From contig URRK01000002.1 of assembly GCA_900550315.1 (NCBI GenBank), forward strand, positions 1-37,488: a stretch of DNA of 37,488 bases, written 5' to 3'. The notes under the pieces were generated by a model. It had not been told where the DNA came from, did not search any database, and saw only the letters and a list, made by a program, of their open reading frames with translations. Positions 7,314-15,222 of this stretch are shown here, one piece after another. Every line of letters begins with the position of its first letter. The first letter of the stretch is position 1. A program made the position numbers and the translations under genes. This DNA is from an uncultured Oscillospiraceae bacterium. Lineage in GTDB: Bacteria; Bacillota; Clostridia; Oscillospirales; Acutalibacteraceae.

Positions 7314-8726
7314 GTGGTTTTCAGCAGCATATTATTTATTTGTTTATTTTTTCCTGTTACAATAACGGTTTGTTTGCTGCTGCCGGCCCGGTGGCGCAAC
7401 GCCTTTTTGCTGGCCGCCAGCCTTGTTTTTTACGCCTGGGGCGAGCCAAAGTATTTGCTTTTAATGGCGGCAACGGCGCTGGTAGATTATTTTGCCGGCC
7501 GCGGCATTGGCCGGCTGCAAAAGCTTAACAAAAAGCGGGCGGCCAAAACGGTTTTGGCGCTTTGCGTTACGCTAAACCTTTTAAGCCTTTGCTTTTTTAA
7601 GTACACCGGCTTTATTTTGCAAAATGTTAGCAGCCTGCTGGGGCTGCAAAGCCCGGTTTTTGCCGTGGCGCTGCCGGTTGGCATTTCGTTTTACACCTTT
7701 CAAACCCTTTCGTATGTTATTGATGTTTACCGCGGGCGGGTGCGGGTACAAAAAAACTTTGTAGATTTTTTTATGTTTGTAACCATATTCCCCCAGCTAA
7801 TTGCCGGGCCGATTGTGCGGTACAGCGAAATTGAGCCGGAGCTGACCTACCGCCCCCTGCACGCCGCCGAATTTGCCAACGGGGTGCTGCGGTTTTGCGT
7901 TGGGCTGGGCAAAAAGGTTGTTTTGGCCAACAGCTTAGGGCAAATTTTTAACAGCGGCATTGCCGCGCAGGATAGTTTTTTAACCGTTTTTACGGCCTGC
8001 CTGGCCTTTATGCTGCAAATTTATTTTGATTTTTCGGGCTACTCCGACATGGCTATTGGCATGGGGCTAATGTTGGGCTTTCATTTTCCCGAAAACTTTA
8101 ATTACCCTTACGAATCGGTTAGCATTACCGATTTTTGGCGCCGTTGGCACAAAACGCTTTCGGCCTGGTTTTTAGAGTATTTGTACATACCGTTAGGGGG
8201 CAACCGCAAGGGCAAAGCACGGCAAATTTTTAATTTATTTGTTGTTTGGGCGCTAACCGGGCTGTGGCACGGGGCCGATTGGAACTTTTTGCTTTGGGGG
8301 CTTTACTTTTTTGTTATTTTAGTGGCCGAAAAGCTGTTTTTGCTGCGGCTGCTGGCAAAGCTGCCGACGCTGCTAAGGCACCTGTACGCACTGTTGCTGG
8401 TGTTCTTGGGCTGGGTGCTGTTTTCGGCCAACGGGCTGGGCGGGCTTTTGGCAACGCTGCGGGCGCTGTTTGGCGGCGCACCCTTTGCCAGCGGCACCGG
8501 CTGTTACCTGCTGGTAACGGCGCTGCCGCTGTTTGCCCTTAGCGCGGTGGCGGCAACCCACTACCCTAAGGCGCTGCTGTTAAAGCTAAAGGGGCGGGCG
8601 CAAACCGCCCTTGCCCAAAACGGCCTGCTGCTGTTGCAGGGGGCGGGGGCCTTTTTGCTGCTGCTGTTAAGCCTTGCCTTGCTTACCGGCGACAGCTACA
8701 ACCCGTTTTTGTACTTTAGGTTTTAA
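7314..8726 (+). CDS. MBOAT-family O-acyltransferase (AlgI-like)
   Basis: A membrane protein of 470 residues with roughly ten or more hydrophobic segments. Key stretches are VGISFYTFQTLSYVIDVYRG, PQLIAGPIVRY, YFDFSGYSDMAIGMGLMLG, ITDFWRRWHKTLSAWF and LTGLWHGADWNF. The last carries the conserved MBOAT histidine (H319). These proteins pass acyl groups across the membrane to an extracellular acceptor; AlgI and DltB are the characterised relatives. The start is GTG at 7314, preceded by AGGGAGG. The DHHW protein downstream and the SGNH lipoprotein upstream are the usual partners. The substrate (wall polysaccharide or teichoic acid) cannot be read from the sequence. Confidence 0.93.
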   Translation: MVFSSILFICLFFPVTITVCLLLPARWRNAFLLAASLVFYAWGEPKYLLLMAATALVDYFAGRGIGRLQKLNKKRAAKTVLALCVTLNLLSLCFFKYTGFILQNVSSLLGLQSPVFAVALPVGISFYTFQTLSYVIDVYRGRVRVQKNFVDFFMFVTIFPQLIAGPIVRYSEIEPELTYRPLHAAEFANGVLRFCVGLGKKVVLANSLGQIFNSGIAAQDSFLTVFTACLAFMLQIYFDFSGYSDMAIGMGLMLGFHFPENFNYPYESVSITDFWRRWHKTLSAWFLEYLYIPLGGNRKGKARQIFNLFVVWALTGLWHGADWNFLLWGLYFFVILVAEKLFLLRLLAKLPTLLRHLYALLLVFLGWVLFSANGLGGLLATLRALFGGAPFASGTGCYLLVTALPLFALSAVAATHYPKALLLKLKGRAQTALAQNGLLLLQGAGAFLLLLLSLALLTGDSYNPFLYFRF

Positions 8727-8739
8727 TTTTGCGCTTTTC

Positions 8740-9045
8740 GTTTGCCGAAACTTGGTTTTTGGCGAACGAAAAACAACCGCAGGCAACTAAGGCGGCTGCG
8801 AGCAACCAAGAGTAACGGCGCCGACAAAAAGCGGCTGAAAGCAGGCCGAAAACGCGGTGAGCGAATGAAGCGTAACTGCGGGGAACCGGGAACAGTGACA
8901 GGCACACGAAAAGAAGTTGTCGGTGTACCGAAAACAGCAACGAGCCAAAAACAACCGTGAGTGTACGAAAGTGGTTGCGGGGAACCGAAAAAATGGCAGG
9001 TGCACGAAAAGCGGCTGCAAACATGCTGAAAGCAATGGCGCTAAA
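8740..9045. repeat. Degenerate A/G/C-rich repeat region
   Basis: A 400-bp gap without a supported gene separates the MBOAT and DHHW genes. The plus strand is poor in T and carries imperfect repeats: TGCGGGGAACCG at 8877 and 8976, then CACGAAAAG at 8905 and 9003, giving a spacing of about 99 bp. AAGCGGCTG with flanking similarity recurs near 8828 and 9009. The two genes may still be co-transcribed, as no terminator is seen in the gap. Confidence 0.55.
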
Positions 9046-9123
9046 TTAAATTTTACATTTATTTTTAAAAATTGCAATTGTTTAAATTGCTTACCAATTT
9101 TTTTGCCGAAGGGGGGCTTACCA

Positions 9124-10338
9124 GTGCAAAAGCAAAACAAAAAAACGGGGGCCGGGCGCCGGCTGCTTTGCCTTTTTATTAGCGGGGTGTTTTTGTTTGG
9201 CACCCTGCTGCTGGGGGTTTTGCTGTTTGCCCTGCCGCAGCAAACCTTTTCGCCGCGCGAAAACCGTGTGCTGCAAACGCTGCCAAAGGCAACGGCCGAG
9301 GGCGTTTTTTCGGGCAAATGGCAAGAGCAGTTTAACACCTTTACGGCCGACCAGCTGGCGGGGCGCAGCACCCTTACCGCTTTCGGCAACAATTTTTTGT
9401 ACCTTTTAGGGCGGCGGGATTTAAACGGCACCTACATTGGCAAGGGGCCGGACGGCGAATTTAGATTTTTTGAGACCCCGCCGCAGACCGACCGCAGCAG
9501 CCAAAATTTGGCGGCGCTTGCGGCGTTTGCCGAAAAAGCAAAGGGCGCCGAGCTTACCTTAATGCTTTGCCCCTCGGCGGGCAGCGTTTACACCGGCTGT
9601 CTGCCCCGGTTTGCCACCCCTTTTAGCAGCGCGCAGCAGCAACAAAAGGCGCAGCAGGCGCTGGGCGGCCGGGCGCTAAATTTGCTGCCGGCCTTGCAGG
9701 CGGCCGCGGCCGAAAACGGCAGCCTTTATTTTAAAACCGACCACCACTGGACGGTGCAGGGCGCCTACACGGCGTATTTAGCGTATTGCCGGGCGCAGGG
9801 CTTTACCCCAGCCAAGGGTTCCGGGGAGTTCGAGGCGCTTTCGCACAGCTTTTTAGGCACGCTGTACGCCAAAACGCTGCTTTACGGCACCAAGCCCGAG
9901 GCGTTAGAACGCACTAGGCTGAACACCGACGGCGTTACGGTGCAGGTGGCGGCGGCCGGCGGCTACTGCCAAAGCGGGCAAACGGTTGCAAGCACGCTGC
10001 AGCCGGCCCAGCTTTACCGGCCGGAGGCCTTACAGCAAAGCGACGAGTACCAGTACTTTTTAGGGGGCAACGCCGGGCTTGCCGTGCTGGAAAACCAAAG
10101 CCTTACCGGCGGGCAAACGCTGCTGGTTTTTAAAGATTCGTTTGCCAATTGCTTTGCCCCGTTTTTAACCGCGCATTACCGGCGGGTTATTTTGCTGGAC
10201 GCGCGTTATTTTAAAGGTGACTTTAGCGCCGTGCTGCGGGAGTTTGCCCCGCAAAAGCTGCTGGCGCTGTACGAAAGCAACAATTTTGCAGCCGACAACC
10301 GTTTAGCCCCGCTGCTAAACGGCTTTACCGGGCAATAG
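9124..10338 (+). CDS. DHHW family protein (AlgJ/AlgX-like acetyltransferase partner)
   Basis: The protein has 404 residues with a short basic N-terminus, one membrane segment (about residues 14-37) and an extracellular domain. The signature is TDHHWTVQGA with D206-H207-H208-W209, the motif that names the family and gives the catalytic Asp/His of AlgJ/AlgX-type SGNH-like domains. The segment LTLMLCPSAGSVY and the late LVFKDSFANCFAPFL fit the same fold; the serine of KDSFA is the expected nucleophile. The start is GTG at 9124 after GAAGGGGGGC; further upstream the frame runs into the repeat region. It is likely to receive acetyl groups via the MBOAT protein and transfer them to a surface polymer. 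Confidence 0.88.
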   Translation: MQKQNKKTGAGRRLLCLFISGVFLFGTLLLGVLLFALPQQTFSPRENRVLQTLPKATAEGVFSGKWQEQFNTFTADQLAGRSTLTAFGNNFLYLLGRRDLNGTYIGKGPDGEFRFFETPPQTDRSSQNLAALAAFAEKAKGAELTLMLCPSAGSVYTGCLPRFATPFSSAQQQQKAQQALGGRALNLLPALQAAAAENGSLYFKTDHHWTVQGAYTAYLAYCRAQGFTPAKGSGEFEALSHSFLGTLYAKTLLYGTKPEALERTRLNTDGVTVQVAAAGGYCQSGQTVASTLQPAQLYRPEALQQSDEYQYFLGGNAGLAVLENQSLTGGQTLLVFKDSFANCFAPFLTAHYRRVILLDARYFKGDFSAVLREFAPQKLLALYESNNFAADNRLAPLLNGFTGQ

Positions 10339-10403
10339 GTCTTTGGCGTTGGCTTTATTGGCCTTAAGCCTTAGCGCCCGGCGGTGCCATTTTAACAAAA
10401 AAC

Positions 10404-10460
10404 AACCCCCTTAAGCGTTTTGGCAAGGTTGCCAATGCTTTAAGGGGGTTAAAATTTTTT
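10404..10460. terminator. Bidirectional terminator between convergent genes
   Basis: AACCCCCTTAAGC (10404-10416) pairs with GCTTTAAGGGGGTT (10437-10450). A T-run follows on the plus strand (10455-10460), and TTGTTTTTTG follows on the minus strand. It serves the DHHW gene and the oadG-like/oadB pair. Confidence 0.9.
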
Positions 10461-10462
10461 GC

Positions 10463-10549
10463 CTTAGGCAAGCGGTAAAAAGCAAAACCTGTTTGCCTAA
10501 GCGAAAGTTTAACCGCAGTGCGCTTTAAAAGCGCAAAATTGCGGCGGTT
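10463..10549 (-). other. Two further hairpins behind the oadG-like gene
   Basis: CTTAGGCAA (10463-10471)/TTGCCTAAG (10493-10501), and a nested hairpin with AACCGC (10511-10516)/GCGGTT (10544-10549) outside and TGCGCTTT/AAAGCGCA inside. The latter overlaps the oadG-like stop codon. Neither has its own T-run, so they may protect the 3' end of the mRNA. Confidence 0.5.
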
Positions 10550-10694
10550 ATTTTTTACGGGTGGTTAGCTTGTTCAGCAGTAGGGTAGAAACAATCAATA
10601 CGCCTATAACAATAAAAATACCCAGCAGGCCAATGCCCATTTTATCTAAATTTTTTACAAACATTTCGGGTTGAAACGCGGCAAGTTGAAACAT
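10548..10694 (-). CDS. OadG-related small membrane subunit
   Basis: A 48-residue protein starting MFQLAAFQPEMF, with one hydrophobic segment (GIGLLGIFIVIGVLIVSTLL, about residues 20-39) and a basic tail LNKLTTRKK. This is the layout of small gamma-type subunits that anchor sodium-pumping decarboxylases. Its start is 27 bp beyond the oadB-like stop, with AAAGGGG upstream, so the two are one operon. It lacks the Ala/Pro linker and His-rich end of full OadG. The assignment rests on size, topology and position; its function with an orphan beta subunit is an inference. Confidence 0.75.
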   Translation of the reverse strand: MFQLAAFQPEMFVKNLDKMGIGLLGIFIVIGVLIVSTLLLNKLTTRKK

Positions 10695-10721
10695 TTTAAT
10701 TACGCCCCTTTACAGTTTAGT

Positions 10722-11840
10722 TTACATAAAAAAGTTTAGCACCAGCCCGCCGGCAATAACCGAGGCAATTTGCCCCGAAACATTAACGCCAATGGAGTGC
10801 ATAAGCAAAAAGTTTTGCGGATCCTCCTGCAGGCCCATTTTGTGTACAATGCGGCCCGACATGGGGAACGCCGAAATGCCGGCAGCGCCGATCATGGGGT
10901 TGATTTTATTTTTTAAGAACAGGTTTAAAAATTTAGCAAACAGCACGCCGCCGGCGGTATCCATAATAAAAGCTACCAGGCCAAGACCCAAAATTAACAG
11001 GGTGTTGGGGGTTAAAAAGTCCTCCGCGCGCATTTTGCTGGCAATGGTAATGCCCAAAAAAATGGTTATTAAATTGGCCAGCACCTTTTGCGCCGTTTCG
11101 GAAAGGGAGTTTAGCACCCCGCACTCGCGAATTAAATTGCCGAACATTAAAAATCCAACCAGAGAGACCGAGGCGGGGGCCACAATGCCGGCTACCACCG
11201 TGATAATAATAGGGAACAAAATGCGGGTGGTTTTAGAAACCTCGTGCTGCTCGTACGGCATACGGATCATCCGCTCTTTTTTTGTTGTGAGCAGCTTAAT
11301 TACCGGCGGCTGAATAATGGGCACCAGCGCCATGTAGGAGTAGGCCGCTATCATAATAGCGCCAAGGTAATTAGAGCCTAACTTTTGCGCCACAACAATA
11401 GAGGTTGGGCCGTCGGCCGCGCCAATAATGGCAATAGAGGCGGCGTCTTTTAAATCAAAGAACATAGAGGCCAGGCACAGGGTAAAGAAAATGCCGAACT
11501 GGGCCGCCGCGCCAAACAGCATGAGCTTGGGGTTAGAAAGCAGGGGGCCAAAGTCGATCATGGCGCCAATGCCAATAAACAAAATTAGGGGGAACAGCTC
11601 GTTGGCAATGCCGGCGTTAAATAAAACATCCAGCGCGCCAACCTCTTTTATGCCGTTGGTTATTTGGGTAACGGCGCCCGAAAGCGGCAGGTTTACCAAA
11701 ATAGCCCCAAAGCCAATTGGCAGCAGCAGGCTGGGCTCCATATCTTTTTTAATGGCCAGGTAGATCAGCACGCCGCCAATAACCCACATGACCACCTGCT
11801 GCCAGGTAATGTTCAGCAGGTTTTGGTACAAAATTTCCAT
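10722..11840 (-). CDS. oadB: Sodium-translocating decarboxylase beta subunit (OadB/GcdB-like), orphan
   Basis: A membrane protein of 372 residues. Family signatures are IIGAADGPTSIVVAQKLG (Asp143, matching the membrane aspartate of OadB), FIMDTAGGVLFAK (Asp294) and SAFPMSGRIVHKMG near the C-terminus. Beta subunits couple carboxybiotin decarboxylation to Na+ export (family knowledge). No carboxyltransferase (alpha) or biotin-carrier gene lies in the window; only the 48-residue OadG-like partner follows. The start at 11840 has AAAAGGAG upstream. The leader carries a riboswitch of yybP-ykoY type with a terminator, so expression probably rises with Mn2+. An alternative is that the alpha subunit is encoded elsewhere. 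Confidence 0.92.
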   Translation of the reverse strand: MEILYQNLLNITWQQVVMWVIGGVLIYLAIKKDMEPSLLLPIGFGAILVNLPLSGAVTQITNGIKEVGALDVLFNAGIANELFPLILFIGIGAMIDFGPLLSNPKLMLFGAAAQFGIFFTLCLASMFFDLKDAASIAIIGAADGPTSIVVAQKLGSNYLGAIMIAAYSYMALVPIIQPPVIKLLTTKKERMIRMPYEQHEVSKTTRILFPIIITVVAGIVAPASVSLVGFLMFGNLIRECGVLNSLSETAQKVLANLITIFLGITIASKMRAEDFLTPNTLLILGLGLVAFIMDTAGGVLFAKFLNLFLKNKINPMIGAAGISAFPMSGRIVHKMGLQEDPQNFLLMHSIGVNVSGQIASVIAGGLVLNFFM

Positions 11841-11925
11841 TTTTACAGGCTCCTTTTTTTAAATTGATTTTTAGCAGTTTGCTTTTTATTATTGTTGGGC
11901 CAAAAACGGCACCAAAAAGGCAATA

Positions 11926-11967
11926 GAAAAAGACTCTTATTGCGCGCAAAAGCACAATAAGAGTCTT
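11926..11967 (-). terminator. Riboswitch expression-platform terminator
   Basis: On the minus strand AAGACTCTTATTG (11967-11955) pairs with CAATAAGAGTCTT (11942-11930), a perfect 13-bp stem, followed by T residues. Its first arm contains the 3' strand of aptamer helix P1 (GACTCTTA), so aptamer and terminator exclude each other. Confidence 0.88.
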
Positions 11968-12049
11968 GCTTTTTCATACAACAGCGGGCAAAAGCCGTAT
12001 TGACGCAAATTGTAACGGTCGAAATGGCCGCAAGCTACTCCCTCTTACA
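11958..12049 (-). ncRNA. yybP-ykoY family (manganese) riboswitch
   Basis: Read on the minus strand. P1 pairs UAAGAG (12047-12042) with CUCUUA (11963-11958). The conserved AGGGAGUAG follows P1, then a small P2 (CGG/CCG), then UACAA...UUGUA enclosing UUUGCGUCAAUACGGC with GGC/GCC pairing, and finally GCAAGACUC. This order (GGGAGUAG, GUCAAU, GCAAGAC) matches the yybP-ykoY class, which binds Mn2+. P1 formation would disrupt the adjacent terminator hairpin, predicting an ON switch. A promoter lies just upstream. Confidence 0.85.
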
Positions 12050-12069
12050 GAAGAAAATTTAACAACCCT

Positions 12070-12098
12070 ATTATAAACGATTTTAAACCAAATTGCAA
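12070..12098 (-). promoter_or_regulatory. Sigma-A-type promoter of the riboswitch-oadB transcript
   Basis: Minus strand: TTGCAA (12098-12093), 17 bp, TATAAT (12075-12070). Transcription would start about 15 bp before the aptamer. Confidence 0.8.
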
Positions 12099-12208
12099 GG
12101 TTTTTTTAAAGCTTTTTATTGGGGCCGCCGCTGCTTGGCCCAGCAGGGGCTAAATGCCGCGTGGTGTTTGGGTTTATTGGTGCGGCTTTTACTTGGCGCC
12201 GGCAAAGC

Positions 12209-14182
12209 TTAAGCCGCCGGGTTTAAAACGCTGCGGCACAGGGCAACAACATCTTTTAAATTTTTCTCGCCATCTTGGTTATAATCGGCTGCCGGGGCGT
12301 AAAAGGCGGCGGGCAGGCTGCTGGTATTTTTGGCCGCAAGGTAGCGGGCAATTAAGGCGGCGTCTTTTAAATCTACGGCGCCGTCCTCATTTACATCGCC
12401 CGGGGTGTAATTTTTAAGGGTGGTAACGGTTTTAGGGGCCGAGGGCGTGCTGGCAAGAATATAAGCCGTACGAACGCAAAAGCTGTAACTGGTATTTTCG
12501 GTAAGGCCGTTAAAAACGGGGCTTTCCTGCCAGGTTTTGCCGCCGTCGCAGCTATATTCGCCGTTTAAAACCGCTTTTAGGGTTACGCTGTTTTTTTCAA
12601 CCTTTTCAACCGTAAGCTCCGGCGCGGCTGCCAAAACGGTAACGGCAATATCAATTTGTTTGTAGCCGGTGGCAGTGCGGTCGGCCGCGCCCGAAATAAT
12701 AAAGGTTTGGGCGTTTTTGTTGTTGGGGTCGTAGGTAAAATAGTTTTTGTAGCTGTCGCCAAACAGCCAATCCACCTTGGTTTCGGTTACTTTGCCGTCG
12801 GGCGTTACTTTTTTAACCGTTTCGGGCAGGCCAAAGCTTTTGGCGGTGGCGGCGGTGCCGTTGGCAACGCTTTCGGGCAGGTTTTCTACCACAAAATAGC
12901 AGTCCTCGGTGTTTTGGGTTCGGGTGGGAACATCGTTGTTGTAGATCCACTGCTTGTAGCTGTTTTTTGGGGTAACATATTGCAGGGTCTTGTGGGCTTC
13001 GGCAAAGGTATCGGTGCCGCAGTCGGCAAAGGTGGTGTTAAACGCGCGGTTTAAAGTGTTTTCGCCGTCATTTTTCTCGGTGGTAACCTGGTCGCCGGTT
13101 TCGTTGTGCGTGTAGGTCCATTCCTCTTTGCCGGTTTCTGCGTTAATATTGTATTCGTTCAGGCTGTCCCAGGTAACATCAAAAATCTGCCAGCGGCCGT
13201 TTAGGTAAACCTCGTTCCATACATGGTTGGAAACATTTTCGTTGGTGCCCGCGCCCTGCCCGCCGGCGTAGCCGTACACCAGCCGGTTTGGCACGCCCAT
13301 TAAGCTAAGCATGGCGGCAAACAGCTTAGAGTACCCCTCGCACACCGTGCGCTGATTTAATAAAACCTCGTACACGGTGCGATAGGCGTAGGAGGAGCCG
13401 GGGTTTGTTAGCTCCTTTTGCAGGGCGTTATAATCGTAATATAAATATGCTGCCAAAAAGTTGTGAACGGCAAAAACCGCAGTGTAATCGTCGGTTACAT
13501 TATTTTCGGCCAGCTTTTGTTTTAACAGGTCTACCAGCTGCTGCAGCGCGGCTTTTTCGGCCCCGCTGATGAACGCGGTTGAGGCGGTGTAGCTGCGGTA
13601 AAAGTTGTAAAGGTAGCTGTTTTCGGGCGTTACGGCGTGGTTTACGCGGTTAAATTCTGATTGGTTATTTTCTAAATAGGTTGGCGCGCAAAAACCGCAG
13701 GTGTTACCGCTTTTAACAATGGCCAAAGAGGTTAAGTGCTGCTCAAAGGCTTCGTCATTTAAATCTACATAAAAAACAATGACGGCGTATTCGCCGTTTG
13801 GCAGGGTGGCTTGGCCCTCCTGGCCGTCAATGTAATAATCTGTAACCTTGGTTAAATGATTGAAAGAAAAGCTTGCCGTATTGGCTGTAATATAAGCGGT
13901 GCTTTGGTACCAGTTGCCGTCGGTATTATTGTTTAAATCGTAAATTTGCACCAAAACGGTTTGGGTGGGGGTGTTTGGCAGCTTGTTAAAAATAAGGCTG
14001 CCGCTGCGCAGCTCGGCACTGCACATACCAAGGGTGGTGCCCCGCAGCTCGTAAACCGGGGTGCAAGCTTGGCCGTTTATTGTAACCGTAGTACCCGTTG
14101 CCGCAGCCGGCACAGTAACGGTTCCAAAAACCAAAACAACGGCCAAAAGCGCCGCAAACAAGGCTTTGCATTTTTTAAACAT
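12209..14182 (-). CDS. Secreted transglutaminase-like protein with C-terminal dockerin
   Basis: The protein has 657 residues. An N-terminal signal peptide (MFKKCKALFAALLAVVLVFG, cleavage probably after PAAA) predicts secretion. The transglutaminase-like core has the triad Cys281 (RTVCEGYSKLF), His320 (SNHVWNEVYLNG) and Asp335 (WQIFDVTWDS), so it may act as a protease or cross-linker. A fibronectin-like stretch follows. The last ~65 residues are a type I dockerin with two calcium-loop repeats, GDVNEDGAVDLKDAALIARY and ADYNQDGEKNLKDVVALCR, implying attachment to a cohesin. The start has GGAG nine bases upstream. It diverges from the SPKTG surface gene. Confidence 0.9.
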   Translation of the reverse strand: MFKKCKALFAALLAVVLVFGTVTVPAAATGTTVTINGQACTPVYELRGTTLGMCSAELRSGSLIFNKLPNTPTQTVLVQIYDLNNNTDGNWYQSTAYITANTASFSFNHLTKVTDYYIDGQEGQATLPNGEYAVIVFYVDLNDEAFEQHLTSLAIVKSGNTCGFCAPTYLENNQSEFNRVNHAVTPENSYLYNFYRSYTASTAFISGAEKAALQQLVDLLKQKLAENNVTDDYTAVFAVHNFLAAYLYYDYNALQKELTNPGSSYAYRTVYEVLLNQRTVCEGYSKLFAAMLSLMGVPNRLVYGYAGGQGAGTNENVSNHVWNEVYLNGRWQIFDVTWDSLNEYNINAETGKEEWTYTHNETGDQVTTEKNDGENTLNRAFNTTFADCGTDTFAEAHKTLQYVTPKNSYKQWIYNNDVPTRTQNTEDCYFVVENLPESVANGTAATAKSFGLPETVKKVTPDGKVTETKVDWLFGDSYKNYFTYDPNNKNAQTFIISGAADRTATGYKQIDIAVTVLAAAPELTVEKVEKNSVTLKAVLNGEYSCDGGKTWQESPVFNGLTENTSYSFCVRTAYILASTPSAPKTVTTLKNYTPGDVNEDGAVDLKDAALIARYLAAKNTSSLPAAFYAPAADYNQDGEKNLKDVVALCRSVLNPAA

Positions 14183-14199
14183 AAAATCAACTCCAATTA

Positions 14200-14316
14200 T
14201 TTTTGGCGAATTGGCTCAGCGCCCGCTTGGTGAACCACAGCGCACGCAGCCGAACCCGCCGTACCGTTGCATATTTGCCCTACCAAAAAATTAATACAAC
14301 TATATATAGTATAACA
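14200..14316 (-). promoter_or_regulatory. Extended -10 and GC-rich structured leader of the dockerin gene
   Basis: Minus strand TGTTATACT (14316-14308) is an extended -10; no good -35 is seen. The following leader of about 120 nt is GC-rich in AT-rich surroundings and can fold with GGCT/AGCC outside and CGCT...AGCG inside. It does not match a riboswitch class that I recognise. Confidence 0.35.
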
Positions 14317-14393
14317 TACCGCAAAGGAAAAGGGAAACCGTTTTTTGTACCAAATATATTGAAAATTAATTTTAATTTTTTAGCAAAAAGCTA

Positions 14394-14422
14394 TTTACAA
14401 TTCAAAATTCATGTGCTATAAT
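14394..14422 (+). promoter_or_regulatory. Sigma-A-type promoter of the SPKTG protein gene
   Basis: TTTACA (14394-14399), 17 bp, TATAAT (14417-14422), 69 bp before the start codon. Confidence 0.8.
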
Positions 14423-14490
14423 AACTTTAACATAGTGCACGCCTGCGTGCTAATTTTGCTTTGTTATTTCATTTTTCAGGAGGATTATTT

Positions 14491-15015
14491 ATGAAAAAGG
14501 TTATTTCTATTCTTTCGGTTATGGTATTGCTGGTTTGCAGCCTGGCAGCCTTTGGTTTAAGCGCTGCAGCGGTGGACAGCCCCAGCGGCGAGGTTCAATT
14601 TACCATTAACCACAACAGCTACAACAGCGGCAAGTTAGAAACTAAAAAATGCCCCGTAAAGCAGGGTGACCCTTATGAGTTTATTGCTGCCGAGTCGGAT
14701 TACGATTTTACCGGCTGGAGAATTACCAAGGCCGACGGGTCTGTTGCCGTTGAGGGCGTTGATTACACCATTGTTGCCGGCGGTTTAGACCAAAAAACCT
14801 TAAAGATTAAACCGTTAAAGGACGGCTTGACTGTTGAGGAAAAATACAACGTTCAAGGCTCTGAAGGCTACGGTGAAAAGGCCATTGTTGTTGGTAAAAT
14901 CAACAAATCCAACGAGTCCCCCAAAACCGGTAACCAGCCGTTGGCTATGGTAACCGTTGTTGCTGCGGGTGCTTTTTCGGCCATGGTTTTAGCTAAAAAA
15001 CGCTTAGCAAAATAA
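14491..15015 (+). CDS. Small sortase-anchored surface protein (SPKTG motif)
   Basis: The protein has 174 residues. A signal peptide (MKKVISILSVMVLLVCSLAA, with cleavage near AAAVD) leads into a domain of about 110 residues with beta-rich character, including the InlB-like stretch FTGWRITKADG. The C-terminus is a cell-wall sorting signal: SPKTG (residues 143-147) in place of LPXTG, a hydrophobic stretch, and the basic tail AKKRLAK. It would be anchored to peptidoglycan by a sortase, which is not in this window. The start at 14491 follows CAGGAGG. It has its own promoter and terminator. The ligand or function is unknown. Confidence 0.82.
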   Translation: MKKVISILSVMVLLVCSLAAFGLSAAAVDSPSGEVQFTINHNSYNSGKLETKKCPVKQGDPYEFIAAESDYDFTGWRITKADGSVAVEGVDYTIVAGGLDQKTLKIKPLKDGLTVEEKYNVQGSEGYGEKAIVVGKINKSNESPKTGNQPLAMVTVVAAGAFSAMVLAKKRLAK

Positions 15016-15034
15016 TTTAACGCAAAAGTAATTT

Positions 15035-15066
15035 ACCCGCCTTGCAGCTTGCAGGGCGGGTTTTTT
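15035..15066 (+). terminator. Intrinsic terminator after the SPKTG gene
   Basis: ACCCGCCTTGCA (15035-15046)/TGCAGGGCGGGT (15050-15061) with one G-T pair, then TTTTTT. Confidence 0.92.
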
Positions 15067-15222
15067 GCGTTTCAAGCATTTGCTTAGAGTTTGCGCTTAA
15101 AGCTTGGGCTTTGCGTTTTTAGCAACCGGTCGGCAATTTTGCGTAGGGATTTAGGTTGGCGGTTTTGGCTTTAGGCCGGTGGGTTGTAAGGGTGCTTTTG
15201 GTTTCGGGCCAGTGGCAGCCGC

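Noticed and set aside
8787..9431. A 214-codon minus-strand open frame
   Set aside because: It overlaps the repeat gap and the start of the DHHW gene and encodes low-complexity sequence.
14200..14300. Possible c-di-GMP (GEMM) riboswitch before the dockerin gene
   Set aside because: GGGCAAA is present but the other conserved GEMM elements and helices are not.
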